Origin: Vanilla planifolia
Lineage: Eukaryota; Streptophyta; Magnoliopsida; Asparagales; Orchidaceae
DNA length: 64,000 bases
Reading direction: 5' to 3'
Assembly: GCA_023846275.1 (NCBI GenBank)
Contig: CM043872.1
Coordinates: 25,777,670 to 25,841,669, forward strand
Shown here: one piece after another, positions 42,501-56,974 of the stretch
How the letters are laid out: each line of letters opens with the position of its first letter
Position numbering within the stretch: the first letter of the stretch is position 1
Made by a program: the position numbers and the translations under genes
The notes under the pieces: model-generated
What the model was told of the DNA's origin: nothing
What the model saw: only the letters and a program-made list of their open reading frames with translations
The model's database searches: none

Positions 42501-45500
42501 GAGCAATGCATATTTGTTGAGAGAAGTTTTACATACAAAGTGTTATTTAACAAAATATCTAATGAAGTAAAGCATAAGGCACATATCAACTAATTAGGAT
42601 CTCATAAATGTTGACTATGGTATTTAATAATTTTTAATTAATTTAAACTGATAAAATATTTTAAATTTGAAGTATAATTAAAAACAATACTATTAGTATT
42701 TGTATGCTTCAAAGCAATAAACCAACCAAATAACAAAAATAAAAGGGTCTAAAAAGTTATATATTTTTTTTTATATTGCTTCAGATGTAGCTTTGAAAAG
42801 CTTCTCAAATTTTTTGATCATTAGTTTGGAAATCATGAAGACTTTTGTGTAGCTATTGTGATCAAATATAAGCCTTCTAGAAAACAGTTTTCACAAAGGT
42901 AATTTTTGATAATGTAATTGTGGAGTAGAGCATCACTTCTTATAGGAATTGTTAAGTACAATAGTTACAGTTGAAACAAAAGGCACCTAAAAATTTCTTT
43001 TTAAAAGCCTTGTCCAACAAACCATCTTTAACAATTGTTTGACAACTACGCTCTTAGTTGTGCAGAAAGCTATGTCAAAATTTATTAGTGTCTCATTTAA
43101 ATTTTGCTGGTATGGAAGGTAGTTGAAGGCTGGCTCATGGACGTAAAAAGGGGGAAAATTGTTTCAAAAAAAAAAAAGGTTGACAATTGCTCTATCTCAT
43201 AGAAATAAAAGGATAATAGAATTACTCTTTTGGTTTCTTGTGAGGCGGTTGAATGGCTCAATCATGAAGTTGCAAGACTTAGCTAAATAAGCTTTAGGGA
43301 GAATATGATGAAAGGGCTTAGGGTTTAGCCATGAAGATGATGCATAGGGTGGATGGGTGGTTCTAGTTTTGAAGAGAGCCAACTTGAGAGAAGGGAAGGA
43401 GATTTTTTGGAATTATGATTATTTTGTGAAGAGGGGTCGGCAGTTCGGTTTTGTATGAGTGGAAGAGGTGGAGGAAAGGGTTGAAGTTTGTTAAGATGTT
43501 AGGAGGATGGTGGTCAAGAGTAGAGAGGACTTTAGGTTTTGTGAGAAGGTGCCATGAGAGCAAAAAGAAAAATAAATAAAGAAAAAGTAGAAGGAAAGGG
43601 GAAACTTGGTTGTCCACCAAGCCTCTCCAAGCATGCCAACATACAATGCATATACAGGCAATCATCTCCTGTTCATTACATTCATTTATCCCTTTTCATA
43701 CATGATTATAAGTATTATAATACTATAAAAGGAAAGAAAAGTTCTATTAGATAGGAAATCCAAATCAAATTATTCTTGAAACATTATAACATATTGTAGG
43801 AAAGAAACAACAAGGAATCAATTGTAAATCTGAAGGAAACCAAGAGACAATTATTCTTAACTATTGCACTGATTTTTTTAAAGACATCAAACGGAGATCA
43901 AGAGGAAGAGGTTGGTCAATGTGCTTCCTAGTGTGGTGGTGCCACGTCATATGGATCCTTCCATGATTGATCCAAAATCATGCGCCTCTTTCTTGAATTT
44001 ATTTTTGGAAGGTCCATGTTTAGTGGTGCTAGGAGATCCCTATGCAATTCATGATAATCCATAATTCTATGATAAACCACAAATAAATCATAATAAGGTG
44101 TCATAAGAAATGAATCATATCAAGTGTAATCTCCTGAGAAGCCTACTAAAACAAACTCTAATTTAATTAGCCCTTGTCCAAGACCTTGTGGGTGGTCTAT
44201 ATTTCAAGCTCTTGACTTTATGCTGTATCACTTATGGGGTAGATCTGTGTAAGATTATTGTTCTAGATATAGAAGTGAAACTTGGAGCCAAGTAGAACGA
44301 TATAGTATCTTTCAAGGAAACTTAATTTTTTTTTAATCTATGACTGGTGTGATTGATGGAGAATTCCTGTGATAATCCATGACTACATGGTTAAATTTGA
44401 AGAACTAGGGATTTATTCAGATTATGGTACATTACTAAGACCCACCTATTGACTCCATGACTAGGATCTTCAGTTGATTTAATGTTTTCATGCATAGAGT
44501 GTGCATTTTCTGTTGCTCAACATGTATAGAGCAAGTCAATGAGAATGTCATTGACCAAAATCATAGTGCTTGCTTCCAAAGTGGATGACTTTCTTGTCAT
44601 TCGGAAGAGTGTGATATCAAGACCCAAGGTTCAGAACTGAAATGATGTGCAAAGGCAGCAGCCTGGCAGATGGTTTTGAGGGTGTAGAAGCTTGAAAAAC
44701 AAGTGACTGAGAATGATGTAAGTAGCTGTTTATAAATTATGTTAATAGGAGATATTACGATTGATGTTTTTCTGTAAAGTCAATGACATATATTACTATG
44801 GAGATAATTATTCCAAGCGAATGTCCTGAAACCATATCAGCATGTTAGTAAATGTTACTGGGTTGTTTGTTAGGGTGACGTCAAAGATTGAGATGTTATT
44901 AGGTAATTATAATAAATAAATTGAACAGTTATGTAAAAGAAAACATGAAAATCTTTTGTTATGACCATGTGATTAAGTTAACGTATGCCATCAATTTTCT
45001 TTTTGGAGAAACTAGTGTAACCATTCTTGATAATAAGTTTTCAAGGGATTGGTGCTTTTTCCCTCCAAAAATTACTTCTTTTTTGTCCAAGAAAAAGCAG
45101 CTTGTCTTTCTTATCTTCTATTTTTTTCTTGTTTGTGTTGTGCTTTTCATTTCAAGTTTGTGAGGCAAAAGGATCCATTTTCTCCTTGCCATTTTTAGTG
45201 AAAGAGTCCAATGGACATATATTCTGTACTAGTATCTTTGAGATGCTGAAGTTATTCAGAATTGTTGCTTTCAGGGATCAGAAGCCATACTTCTTCAAGA
45301 GACTTTATAGAGATCACTGTACTTCTATGCTTTTGCACCATTCAGCACCATGGATTTAAGATGCTTGTTTCATTCTCATCTATTGTACAACACGCTCGTC
45401 ATCCACCATTTGGTTTTAGCATCTTGAAAGCTGGTTTGAATAAATCTGTTTTGTTATCAGTTTATGCATCTCACAGAGTCTCGGATGGCCCATCTACTAG

Positions 45501-48500
45501 TACTTCACACGGTATATTATTTTGTCAAAATGAAAATATTGAATCCAGGAACATGTCTTTTCCTTATTTAGCATCTTTGCTTGTGTATTTGTGGATAAGA
45601 ATTGTGGTTTGGCGATATGTTGATCACTATGTTGTCATTTGCTCGAATTGACACTTGCCTTTTTTCTTGACAGAAAAACTCATAGCATCATACCTGAGTA
45701 AAGTTGGTCAGAGGTGTTTGTCATTTTATCGGTCATATGGGACGTATGTGGCTTTCATGACTATTCTTCTAACATTATACCTTGTTAAACCAAACTACAA
45801 ATCCTTTGGCTACCTGTTCTTTCTACTTGTTTGGATCATAGGAAGGCAACTTGTGGAGAAAACCAGAAGGCGGCTTTGGTTTCCCTTAAAAATCTATGCC
45901 ACTATTGTGTTCATTCTTACTTATGCTTTGAGCATTTCTACATCTATTGAAACTTGGTTATCAAAATGGATTGATCTTTATGATTACTTGGGTTATGCTC
46001 TTGAATCCTCTTTGCTAGTGAACATTTGGGAGTCCTTGGCTATTTTAATTGTAATGCAGCTTTACAGCTACGAAAGATGGCAGAGCCAGTATGCTAGGAC
46101 TTCTGAGATAACGGATGCATCTGAAAATGGTTGCCTTAGATTTATGCGGCGGCTAATTATATGGCACTGTGAGAAAATATTGTCTACTGCAGTTTTTTAT
46201 GCTTCTTTATCTCCAATAAGTGCATTTGGATTTCTTTATCTTTTGAGTCTCATTGTCTGTTCAACTTTGCCAAAGACCTCAAGGGTTCCATCAAAATTTT
46301 TCCTACTTTATACCGGATTTCTGATGACCTCTGAATATTTGTTCCAATTGTGGGGTAAAGAGGCATATATGTTCCCAGGTCAGAAGCTCTATGATTTGTC
46401 TCTTTTTATGGGATTTAGAGTTTTTAAAACTGGATTTTGGGGGATTGAGTATGGCTTGAGAGGTAAGGTTATTGTAATTGTAGCGTGTACCCTTCAGTAC
46501 AATGTTTTCCATTGGTTAGAAAAGATGCCTTATTCTTTAGTAAATAACACGAAGTGGGAAGAACCTTGTCAGTTGTTTTTCTCAACTGAGCATGATGCGA
46601 TGGCCACTTTCTGTCATGACAATGAAAAGACAGTATTTGCAGGTTCCATTTTTTCTTTGAAAAAAGGTGTTGCTACTAAGTCACTCCCTTCCCTCAACTC
46701 CAAAAATCAGGAAACATCAGATCCTCAGCCCAGCATTAGAAGTTCAGTTACTAGCAACAAAAGAAGTTCTTTGTGGGGAAGTTCTAAAGAAAGTCATAAG
46801 TGGAACAAGAAAATTATACTTGCTCTGAAAAAGGAGAGGCTTGAGTTGCAGAAGACTACTTTAATCATCTATATGAAGTTTTGGATTGAAAACATATTCA
46901 GACTGCATGGTCTGGAGATCAACATGATTGTGTTACTTGTTGCAAGTTTTACGGCGCTGAATGCTATCTCAATGTTTTATATAGCATGCCTTGTGATGTT
47001 CATTTTTCTGAAACGAGATGCCATAAAAAAATCGTGGCCCATTTTTGTCTTAGCATTTGCAGCCATTCTTGCTCTTGAATACTTTGCCTTGTTGAAAAAT
47101 CTTATTCCTTGGATCCATCCTCCCACTGACACGGATGTTCACTGCCATGATTGCTGGAGTAGCTCTAGTCTTCACTTTGATTATTGCACAAAATGTTGGC
47201 TTGGTATTTCCTCTCAATTTTATTTCTTTAGATTTTAGCTTTTTAACGAGTGTTAACACATTATGTTTTGTTCTTTTTAAGAAATTCCTAAATAGATATT
47301 TCTCTCCACAGGGATAATTGTTGATGATCCAAGAACACTTGTCAGCTATTATTTGGTATTTATTTTCTCTTCATTTAAGATCCGTTCAGATCATTTGGAT
47401 GGATTCTCAGAGTCGCATGCCTATCACCAGATGATATCTCAAAGAAAAAATGCTTCCGTTTGGAGAGACCTATCCTTTGAAACAAAAAGCTTCTGGACTT
47501 TTCTTGATTATTTGAGGTTATATTTATATTGTCATTTGCTAGACATTGTTCTTGCCTTGATTCTAATTACTGGAACACTGGAGTATGATATACTTCACCT
47601 TGGCTATCTAGGATTTGCTTTAGTTTTTATTCGTATGCGGCTGCAAATATTGAAAAAGAAAAACAAGATTTTTAGATACCTGCGGATATATAATTTTATC
47701 CTTATCATTCTTTCACTTGTGTATCAATCTCCCTTTGTTGGGGATTTTAGTTCTGGAAAATGCGGAACCGTCGACTATATTTATGAAGTAATTGGTTTCT
47801 ATAAATATGATTATGGGTTCCGAATTAAATCACGGTCTGCACTAGTTGAAATAATTATTTTCCTCTTGGTTTCCATGCAATCATACATTTTCTGCTCTAG
47901 AGAATTTGAATATGTTGCAAGATACCTTGAAGCTGAGCAAATTGGTGCTATGGTACGAGAGCAAGAAAAGAGAGCTGCCCGTAAAGCGGCCCAGTTGCAG
48001 GATACTCTTAAATCTGAGGAGGAAAAGCATCAACGCAATCTGCAAGTGGAGAAAATGAAGTCAGAGATGCTCAATTTGCAATCTCAACTTAAAAGTATGA
48101 ACTCTGTCAGGGATTCTTTTGATCTTTCTCCACGCAATGAGGGATTACGACATCGAAAATGCTTTTCTAATAGCGGAATGGATCACGACTGTAGATCTAC
48201 TATGCAAGCTCAGGACATTGATGGAGAACTAGAAAGTTCCTTCAATTTTCCTGTACCTCATCCATTGAAAAATATTTCATTGACTTCAGTAACTTCAGAA
48301 CCCGAAGATTCACCTCAGAGTGGGAGAAGTCATGGGTCATTGACCGTGGATTGTCAAAAAATTTCAACTGTATCTGCTCCTGAGATAAGTGAGCTGCCTG
48401 AAAGATTACAGGATAATGAAACCTGTCAAGATAATAGAAGAAAGATGAAGGGAACAGAAAATCCGTTAGTTTCAGCAGTGCAATTATTGGGTGATGGTGT

Positions 48501-51500
48501 TTCTCAAGTTCAATCCTTAGGAAATCAAGCAGTTACAAACATAGCAAGTTTCTTAAACATCAAGCCTGAAGATAACGAGTCAACTGACCAAACTTTAGAT
48601 GATGGTATCTACGATGAAGTAGAGAGCCAGGAAAGTGCATCATGTGGATACATGGGCAGGTCCTCTTCAGTTTGCTCATATTCTGATACAGCACCTCCAG
48701 CTGGCCAGCAACTTCGAAAAATACTTCATTACATCTGGTCCCAAATGCGATCAAATAATGATGTGGTTTGCTATTGCTTCTTCATACTTGTCTTTCTTTG
48801 GAATTTTAGTTTGTTCTCCATGGTCTACCTAGCAGCTCTTTTCCTCTATGCTCTTTGTGTGAATTCAGGTCCTGGTTATATTTTTTGGATCATTATGCTA
48901 ATTTATACTGAGATCAATATCCTTCTCCAGTATTTGTATCAGATTATAATCCAGCACTGTGGCCTATATATTCACTTGGACCTGCTGCAAAAGATGGGGT
49001 TTCCTGAGCACAAGATTACTGCTTCTTTTGTTATTAGCACACTTCCACTTTTTCTCGTTTACATTTCGACCCTTCTGCAGAGCTCAATAACTGCAAAAGA
49101 TGGTGAGTGGGCACCAGCAACAGACTTCAATTTACTACGTAGAAGAAAACATTATTCTGAAGAACTCACTGTCCACTATAGTTTGAGAGACAGGTTTCAA
49201 CAGTTGTTCTTACCAGCGGTGAACTATGTGATGAAATTAGTAAGAAGCTTTCAAAGGTACTGGATGTCTCTAACAAAAGGTGCTGAAGCTCCTCCATATT
49301 TTTTGCAATTATCGATGAAGGTTATTAATTGGCCAGAAGATGGGATTCAGCCACAGAAGATAGAATCGGGAATAAATCATCTTCTTAGGATAGCTCATGA
49401 AGACCGCTGCCAAGCTAATATTCAAAATTCATGCCATTCTACAAGCAGGGTACGAATTCAAAGCATTGAGCGAAGTCCAGAAAGTGCAGATGTTGCTCTT
49501 GCTATTCTTGAAGTTGTGTATGCTGCACCTTTGGTGGGATGTCCTGCATTAGAAACATATTGGTCCCTCACACCAGCTCTAGATGTTGCCACAGAGCTTC
49601 GTATGGCACAAAGTGCAGGAACTTTTGATGAGATTGGTTTCCCATATCCTGTCATCTCTGTGATCGGTGGTGGAAAAAAAGAAGTTGACCTGTATGCCTA
49701 CATATTTGGTGCAGACTTGGCAGTTTTCTTCTTGGTGGCGATTCTCTACCAATCTGTTATAAAAAACATAAACAAGCTTCTTGATGTCTATCAACTGGAG
49801 GATCAGTTTCCTAAAGAGTTTGTATTCATCTTAATGGTAAGGACATTTGGAGGTGTGCTTCTTGGAAGTTTACTTCAATGTTTATTAAATGGTGCACATG
49901 ATCTATAATTCTTGGTGTAATCTTCTCAAGGAATTTCACATTTTGTCTGTGTAGGTTCTCTTTTTCCTGATTGTCGTCGACCGGATTATATACTTGTGTT
50001 CCTTTGCTACTGTAAAGGTTATCTTGTATCTTTTCAACTTGTTCCTCTTTACATATTCAGTCACTGAATATACCTGGCGAATGGAACCATCTCACAAGCG
50101 CATTGGAGGACTTGCACTTCGTGCCATTTATCTCACAAAAGCTGTTTCATTAGCACTGCAAGCTTTGCAAATTCGCTATGGTATTCCCAATAAAAGCACC
50201 TTGTATAGGCAGTTTTTGACAAGTAAAGTTTCACAGATTAACTATTTGGGGTTCCGTCTTTATCGTGCACTGCCTTTTCTCTATGAGTTGCGATGCGTAC
50301 TTGATTGGTCCTGTACGACCACTTCTCTTACCATGTATGATTGGCTAAAGGTGAAATCTTCTAACCAGTCATTACTTTTATTAGTTTACTAGCCTTTAAT
50401 TTTTTGCTTAAATCAACTCAATATATTCATACTGAACTAAATCTTGATCAATAGAGTAGCAAACAAAAGTCTTTATTTTTTTTTATTTTATTGTGCTATA
50501 TATCTTTGCTTAAATAATTTCAATATGTTGGAATAATGTTTCAAATGTGAATTTGTTTACATCAACAGTTAAATATATTGATATGTACTCAAATTAGACA
50601 TATCCATATATGATAATCATTCACATATTTGTAAACCACATTGTTGATGTGCATGAACACTTTAGAGAGGTTAAATTAAGGAGATTTAAGTAATTTTGGT
50701 GATTTAATACATCAAAAATAATTAAATAAAAGGTTTCATGTTAATTCATCAAGTGTATACAATTATAAAAAAGAATGAAGATAGAAATCTCTAATAGTTT
50801 TGACCATAAAAAATGTAGAGAATGCATATGAAACTAATATAGATGAGAAGAAGAATTCTTAAGCTTGCAAATGGAATAAAAAATATTTAAATTAGAAGAG
50901 ATGAAGCTAGTCTTATCATATACAGTGGCATGATGGCCACCCATAACAATGTGGGAGGAAAAGATTGAAAATGTGTTCTACTCTTTGTTAAAGCTTCAAA
51001 TATTTTTTAAAAACATTTAATAGATTAGGACATTTAGCAGACCAAAAGGGATAGAAAAGTAAGATATTTAAGGAAGCTGTAAAACTCATTGATGAGTATC
51101 ACACAATGTAAACCTCTTGCTGACCATTCATGCTTGTTCAACATATATTATTCGATCAACCTGCGTTTTAAAAGGTTTTAATTATTTAATTGGGGCCAAT
51201 AATTGATTACGATATAATATATGTGGAGCTCAATATAAATTAAATGATCATAATAATCTTTTCCTTTTGAAATGTAGTGGACAAAGCCTATGTTAGATGC
51301 TTATGGAGGGTTATACAATAAGTCATTCAAAAGTAACTTTGATAGGTCATCATAACAATCATTTTGGTTATGTCAATACAATACAATCTCGAAGTTATAG
51401 CCATGTATATTATTTCATAGTAATATGATCCATCAGTGGTTTTGGCTTTTGGCAGCTGAGAAAGGCAGTTTTGAATGATGTCTTGCTTCTTGATATCCTT

Positions 51501-54500
51501 ATGGAATGGAACAAGGAGTTCAATTAAAATAGAAAGAGAAATACGAAGAAAGAACGATGTTTTTTTTACTTTTTTACTAGAGTTTTGAAACCTGAAATCG
51601 ACAAGAATGCAATTCTACTAAAAATTTCTCTTCCTAATAACTCATCTCTAGTTGATTTTATAGCATAACCATGTTTGATAAACATAAAAATAGTTAAAAC
51701 AAAATCACTGATTATTATTTGCCTAGAATTTTGTGATTCTAATAACTAGCAAGACTTCAATTCTACGAAAATATGGAAGTGTCTAGTTCTGCATTAACAA
51801 TCTCACTCAATCGGTTTTTCAATTATTTTAAAAGAAAATTCACGTTTTTCCAAATTTTTTGTTTTAGAATGCCTTTGATATTTATGATTGTGGTTGATTT
51901 GTTACTCCAAAGGAAGCTTCATCATGCATACTTGGAGTTTTCTCAGCTCAACCTCCTATGAGGCTGTATGAGATGTCCACAAGTAGTGGGAATTGTTCTC
52001 AAGACTTGACAAAGGTCCTCTTGACCTTCTTTTCCTCTTGGGATAGCTTTATTATTGTCAAATATTGCAACACAAGACTTGAGTATATCAGACTAATCCA
52101 CATCATATAACCATAACACAACTAAGCCATTTTTATTTCGTTATATGTCATTATTACTATTTGAAAACTTTAATGCATTATGGCTTGTAGCATCCTAACA
52201 TTAGTTGTAACATTCATTTTGGCCATCCATGCAATTGTTTGTCCTTATACGCCTTGCCTGTTATGTTCGGAATACCATTTTGGTTTGCTACCCATCTTTT
52301 ATGTTAAAATGAGTTATTTTTTGACTTATTACTTTGTCTGATTTCTTTTTGAATTGTGTGTGCTTTTAGTTTACATTAATTGTTTTTATACCTGCTTTTA
52401 GTTTTTAAAGGCTGGTGTTGGTTTTCTTGACAGTTGGAAGATATATACTCAAGCTTATTCCTCGTCAAATGTGATGCTGTTCTAAACAGAGCCTCACACA
52501 AACTAGGCCAAAAGCAAAGCAAAATGACCAAATTTTGCAGTGGGATATGTTTATTCTTTATTTTGATATGTGTCATATGGGCCCCTATGTTGGTATGAAT
52601 ACTTTGATTGTCACTTCTGCCCCATTCTATCCTATATTTTGCATTAAAACCTATTTTTGTAGCTCTTGTTTAATTATGTTTGTGTTGAAAGCATAAGCAT
52701 GTTCTCTCAGAGTCTGCAAGCATCCTCATGTTGCCTTGAGTTATTTTTCATTTATTATGCCTGATTTCATGATGTATATCGTCTTGTGGCATGAAAAGTC
52801 ATAATTCTACAACTTTGAAACTCCTGGTTTTTCATTTTTCAATTCACTATTCCAGCATCAACTGGGTCTAGTTTCCATGCAAGTAAAGTTTATTTGGTTT
52901 TGGTTTACATAGAAATGGGTTGTCTGAGACATGTGTGTTCTATTAAATAAATCTACTTCTCTTAGTGAAAAGTTGCACTCATAATGCTCAGATTTTTAGT
53001 TCTTCTAATGCAAATTTTTTACTGTTTTTGTTTCGACTAATGCTCAGAATTTATGACGTTTAGAGTTTTCTAATATTGTTAACTTTAGGTTATATTTGTA
53101 TCCAGTTTTCAAGGATTTTGCAGCTATACAAGTAAATGCAAGTAATGTGATGTTAAATATGTAAAGAATATAATGAAAAATTCTTGAAAGCTCATCACAG
53201 ACAGTCCAGCTATGTATTTGTTTAATTTCTTATGTTTTAAACATTTCTGCTATTTATGCTTTTCCATGCGAACATTTTGGAAAGCAGCACTATCCCATTC
53301 TTAAGGAAAATGATTATGCTGATGATTGTAAGTCGTTCTAATAAGAACAATGGTTGAAGTTACGTTGGTGGTTAGTTTGAATTGTTAATTTGTTTCCCTA
53401 TGATGCTAGTGTGCCCAATCATTTTCATTGTAAGCCTACCTGAAGAGTTTTTCTTTTATTTTTGCAGATGTATAGCAGTGGTAATCCAACAAATATTGCA
53501 AATCCAATTAAAGATGTAAGTGTACAAATCGACATTAAATCTGATGGTGGGAGACTGACACCATTTCAAACCACGATGTGTGAGATACCTCAATATCGAT
53601 ATTTAGATTTTCTGGACAATAGTGACCAGCATTACTTAGAGGCCTACAATTTGCAAGACATACAATTGATCTGCTGCCAATCTGATGCCAGTACACTGTG
53701 GCTGGTTCCTCCAGTGGTTCAAGAGAGATATATTAGATCTCTTAACCGTAGCATGCAATTCATTTTCACATGGGTTTTTATGAGGGAGAGACCTAAAGGA
53801 AAGGAAGCTGTTAAAGCAGAATCACTTGTTGAACAGCCTCCAAGCCCAGATGAAGTGATACTGGTCTTAAATGGATCGGCCAGAAGTCTTAGATTGTTGA
53901 ATGCATTTCCTAGATATTTCAGGGTTACCAGCTCTGGTGAAGTGCGGCGCCTTGAGCAAACTGTATGACTAGTTCTCTTTTTTAGATTCTCTTTGAATTA
54001 ATCTTATTTAGATTCTCTTTGAATTAATCTTATTCTTCATCATTTGTACATCCTTTTTGCAGCTAAGTTCTGTTGGTGGTGATCTTTTTCTCAATCATGG
54101 AAGTCAACCATGGTGGTCATTTCATGATGCCAATGCATCAGAAATTGCAGGATGTAATGGAATGAGTGGACCAATTGCTATTGTTGTTTCCGAGGAAACC
54201 CCACGTATGCCTTTAGCATTCTTTGTCTTCCATTTTTCCTTTAGACCAGATATTACGAAATCTTATGTCGTGCTTCCATCTAAGTACCTGCACTTGCAGT
54301 CCAACACTCATGTATTAAGAAGCTAATATTCAAAACTAAAAATGGTGGGTTTATTATTTAGATGATATATTTTTGGATGCTCCAGGACATTATTGAATCC
54401 ACAGACATGTATTGTCCACGCCATTAGTGAGCATTTGTGGCATTCGTCTGTAGCATTTGTTCTTAACCTCTCCTTGCCCATGAAATATGGAACCAGAACT

Positions 54501-56938
54501 TAACACCAAGTATCTAATTTACTTTATTTTGGCAACTGTTCTTTTGGCGCGATTTTTTATGCTTCTTTTCAATAGCTCCAAGCATAAGCCAAGTTTAGTT
54601 CATAAACTCGTTAAAATACTGTGCATGCTTGATTCTATGGCATTCTTTTGAAATTTGGCTTGTTTACAGGTGCACTGCGCATATTGAAGGCATTAAACTT
54701 CTGCTGATTTAGCTTAAGTGCTTTTATTTTTTCTGAAGTTCGCTTGAATTTTCTATTCGCTTTTTTATATTTTGACAAAATTATAACTTCTCATATTGCT
54801 AATTTCAGAAGGCATTTTAGGAGAAACGCTGAGCAAGTTTAATATATGGAGTCTATATATAACCTTTGTTCTAGCAGTTGGCCGTTTTATCAGACTCCAG
54901 TGTTCTGATTTAAGAATGAGAATCCCCTTTGAGAATCTCCCAACTTGTGACAGGTAAATTTTTCTTCATTCAAGAGTTATCATGCTACCTGACTATCTCT
55001 ACCAAAAAGACAAGCTATCTTTGTTTGTTCACATATTCCTCTAGTTTATTTGTATTGCTTAATATTTTAGATTTCCAGACATCCATCTCTACAACTTCTG
55101 AAAAAGTATTGGGCAAAGCATTTTTTTGAAATGAATTCTATCAATGGGTCAAATTCTGATTGGATTGGCTATTAGTCAAATCCAACTTAGATAACATTTA
55201 AATAGATCAAAAATTGGATTTTGTGAGGGTTAACCCAATTCCAATTCATGGTTCTCTATAGTTCAAATTTTTAGGTTAATCGAGAAGTCTCACTAACTTT
55301 TGATTAATCATTTATGCATTAATTTTTTTAAGAATGAAGTTATAACGAGTTATTTTTTTGGGTATTTTAGTAATTTTGTTTTCTATAAGAAAGTTAATGT
55401 CACTATTATTAAGATGGATGAATTTCTTCAGGGGTAAAATATATGGATTTTTGTCCCATGTTTTCTAAGATTGATTTCAAAAGGAATACAATTTTAATAA
55501 ATATAAAGTTATCACAACATATACTTGGTCATATGAATTTCTATTTAAAGCATAGAAACACATTTTAACAAATTAAAAAAAAAGTAAATGTCTTATGAGG
55601 TGAAGGAATGAACTATAGTTAAGTTGTGCTAATTATAGTGCAAAAGCTAGTAAGTTTTAAAATAAAAGAAATAACACATCTAAAACCATCTATTTAATGG
55701 GTGTAACTTACTTTAGTCCATAAACCATAATCTACATTTATGTTAAATAATTTAACAAGACATATCATAATCAAAATTAAAAACTCAAAACAACTATTAG
55801 AATCATATAAATTACAAAAAATTACATAGAAGTAATTCATAAATAGAGCAACCTATATTAAATCTAAAACAATGTTATAAGTAAAAATCTTCAAAACTTC
55901 TATTGCTCCAATCATTTTTCTTTTCACTTGCATTGAATTTTAGTTGATTAGTTATATTGTTCAACTTCTCTTTGGCAAAGGCAAACTTACATACATATTT
56001 TACTTTTTCCTTATATTTTATCGATAAGTCTATTTGTGAGCTTCAAATCATCCTAAACAATCAGCTTTAGGATGTGTGCACTACATCAAACATGAAAATG
56101 CCTGTTATTTAATACCAATAAGCTCTTCTAACAAAGCTATCTTTTAAAAGACTTGACTATTGCATCATTGTTAGAAGTATTATCAACAACTATACCACAC
56201 AGCATATCTATATTTCATTCCAAAATTCCTTCTAAAATACAAATTTGAAGAGTTTCAATATCAAATGAAAAATCTAAGAGTCTTATTGTCAATTATGGAA
56301 AGATATATCCTAACTAAGAACACCAAAATGAGCATATATACTAGTTGAAAAAAAAAATCTTTTGTTCAAACTGGGGCTTTATTTGGGTAAGGCTAGCCTT
56401 GACGTGAATCTGGCCTGCCAATTCTGTTGTATAGGTTGATCGGATTGGAACTCTTAAGTGAATCATGTCATGACCCGAATAGTTGTAAAGCTTATTGAAC
56501 ATGTGGCCATAAATGGGTGAGATTCAGATTAGATTGAACCCAATGTGGATCCAACCATAATTAATTTGGATGAAATCAATAATCAGATCGGATTTGAGTT
56601 AATTTGAATCTGATCCAAGATCCGGGTCCAACCATAATTAATTTGGATGAAGTCAATGATTGTAGTCAATTTGAATCTGATACAAGATCCATCAGATTTC
56701 AAATAATCATTTGGGTTCAATTTTGTGTCTTAAAGAGACAAGTGAAGGAAATTATTGGAGTTATTCCATGGTCTTCGATCAAAAAATTTTCAATCGTGCC
56801 AGCATTTATAGTTTTTCATCAACCCAAATACATCATTTTGTAAAAGTGTGTTTATATATATATATACATATACATGTATACATATACATATACATATACA
56901 TATATATGTATACATATATATATATATACATATACATC

Positions 56939-56974
<36 letters not shown>

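Larger units (their letters stand above)
27489..45274 (+). other. PIEZO intron, 17.8 kb
   Basis: The largest intron. It holds an RTE LINE tail, Ty1/copia fossils in both orientations, a foldback element, a minisatellite, tandem duplications and copies of repeats A and R1, listed separately. I recognise nothing in 28211-29989, 31892-33659 (apart from recurring TACAAGTA motifs) or 42021-45274, where open frames on the minus strand at 43197-43665 match nothing I know. Confidence 0.75.

Noticed and set aside
43197-43665. Minus-strand gene candidate rich in proline and hydrophobic residues
   Set aside because: Two short frames with no recognisable domain and no supporting splice sites; probably chance or an old unknown repeat.
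45655-50392. Three separate genes of 527, 851 and 132 codons
   Set aside because: They are exons h, i and j of one PIEZO gene; the conserved protein runs across the GT-AG junctions in phase.
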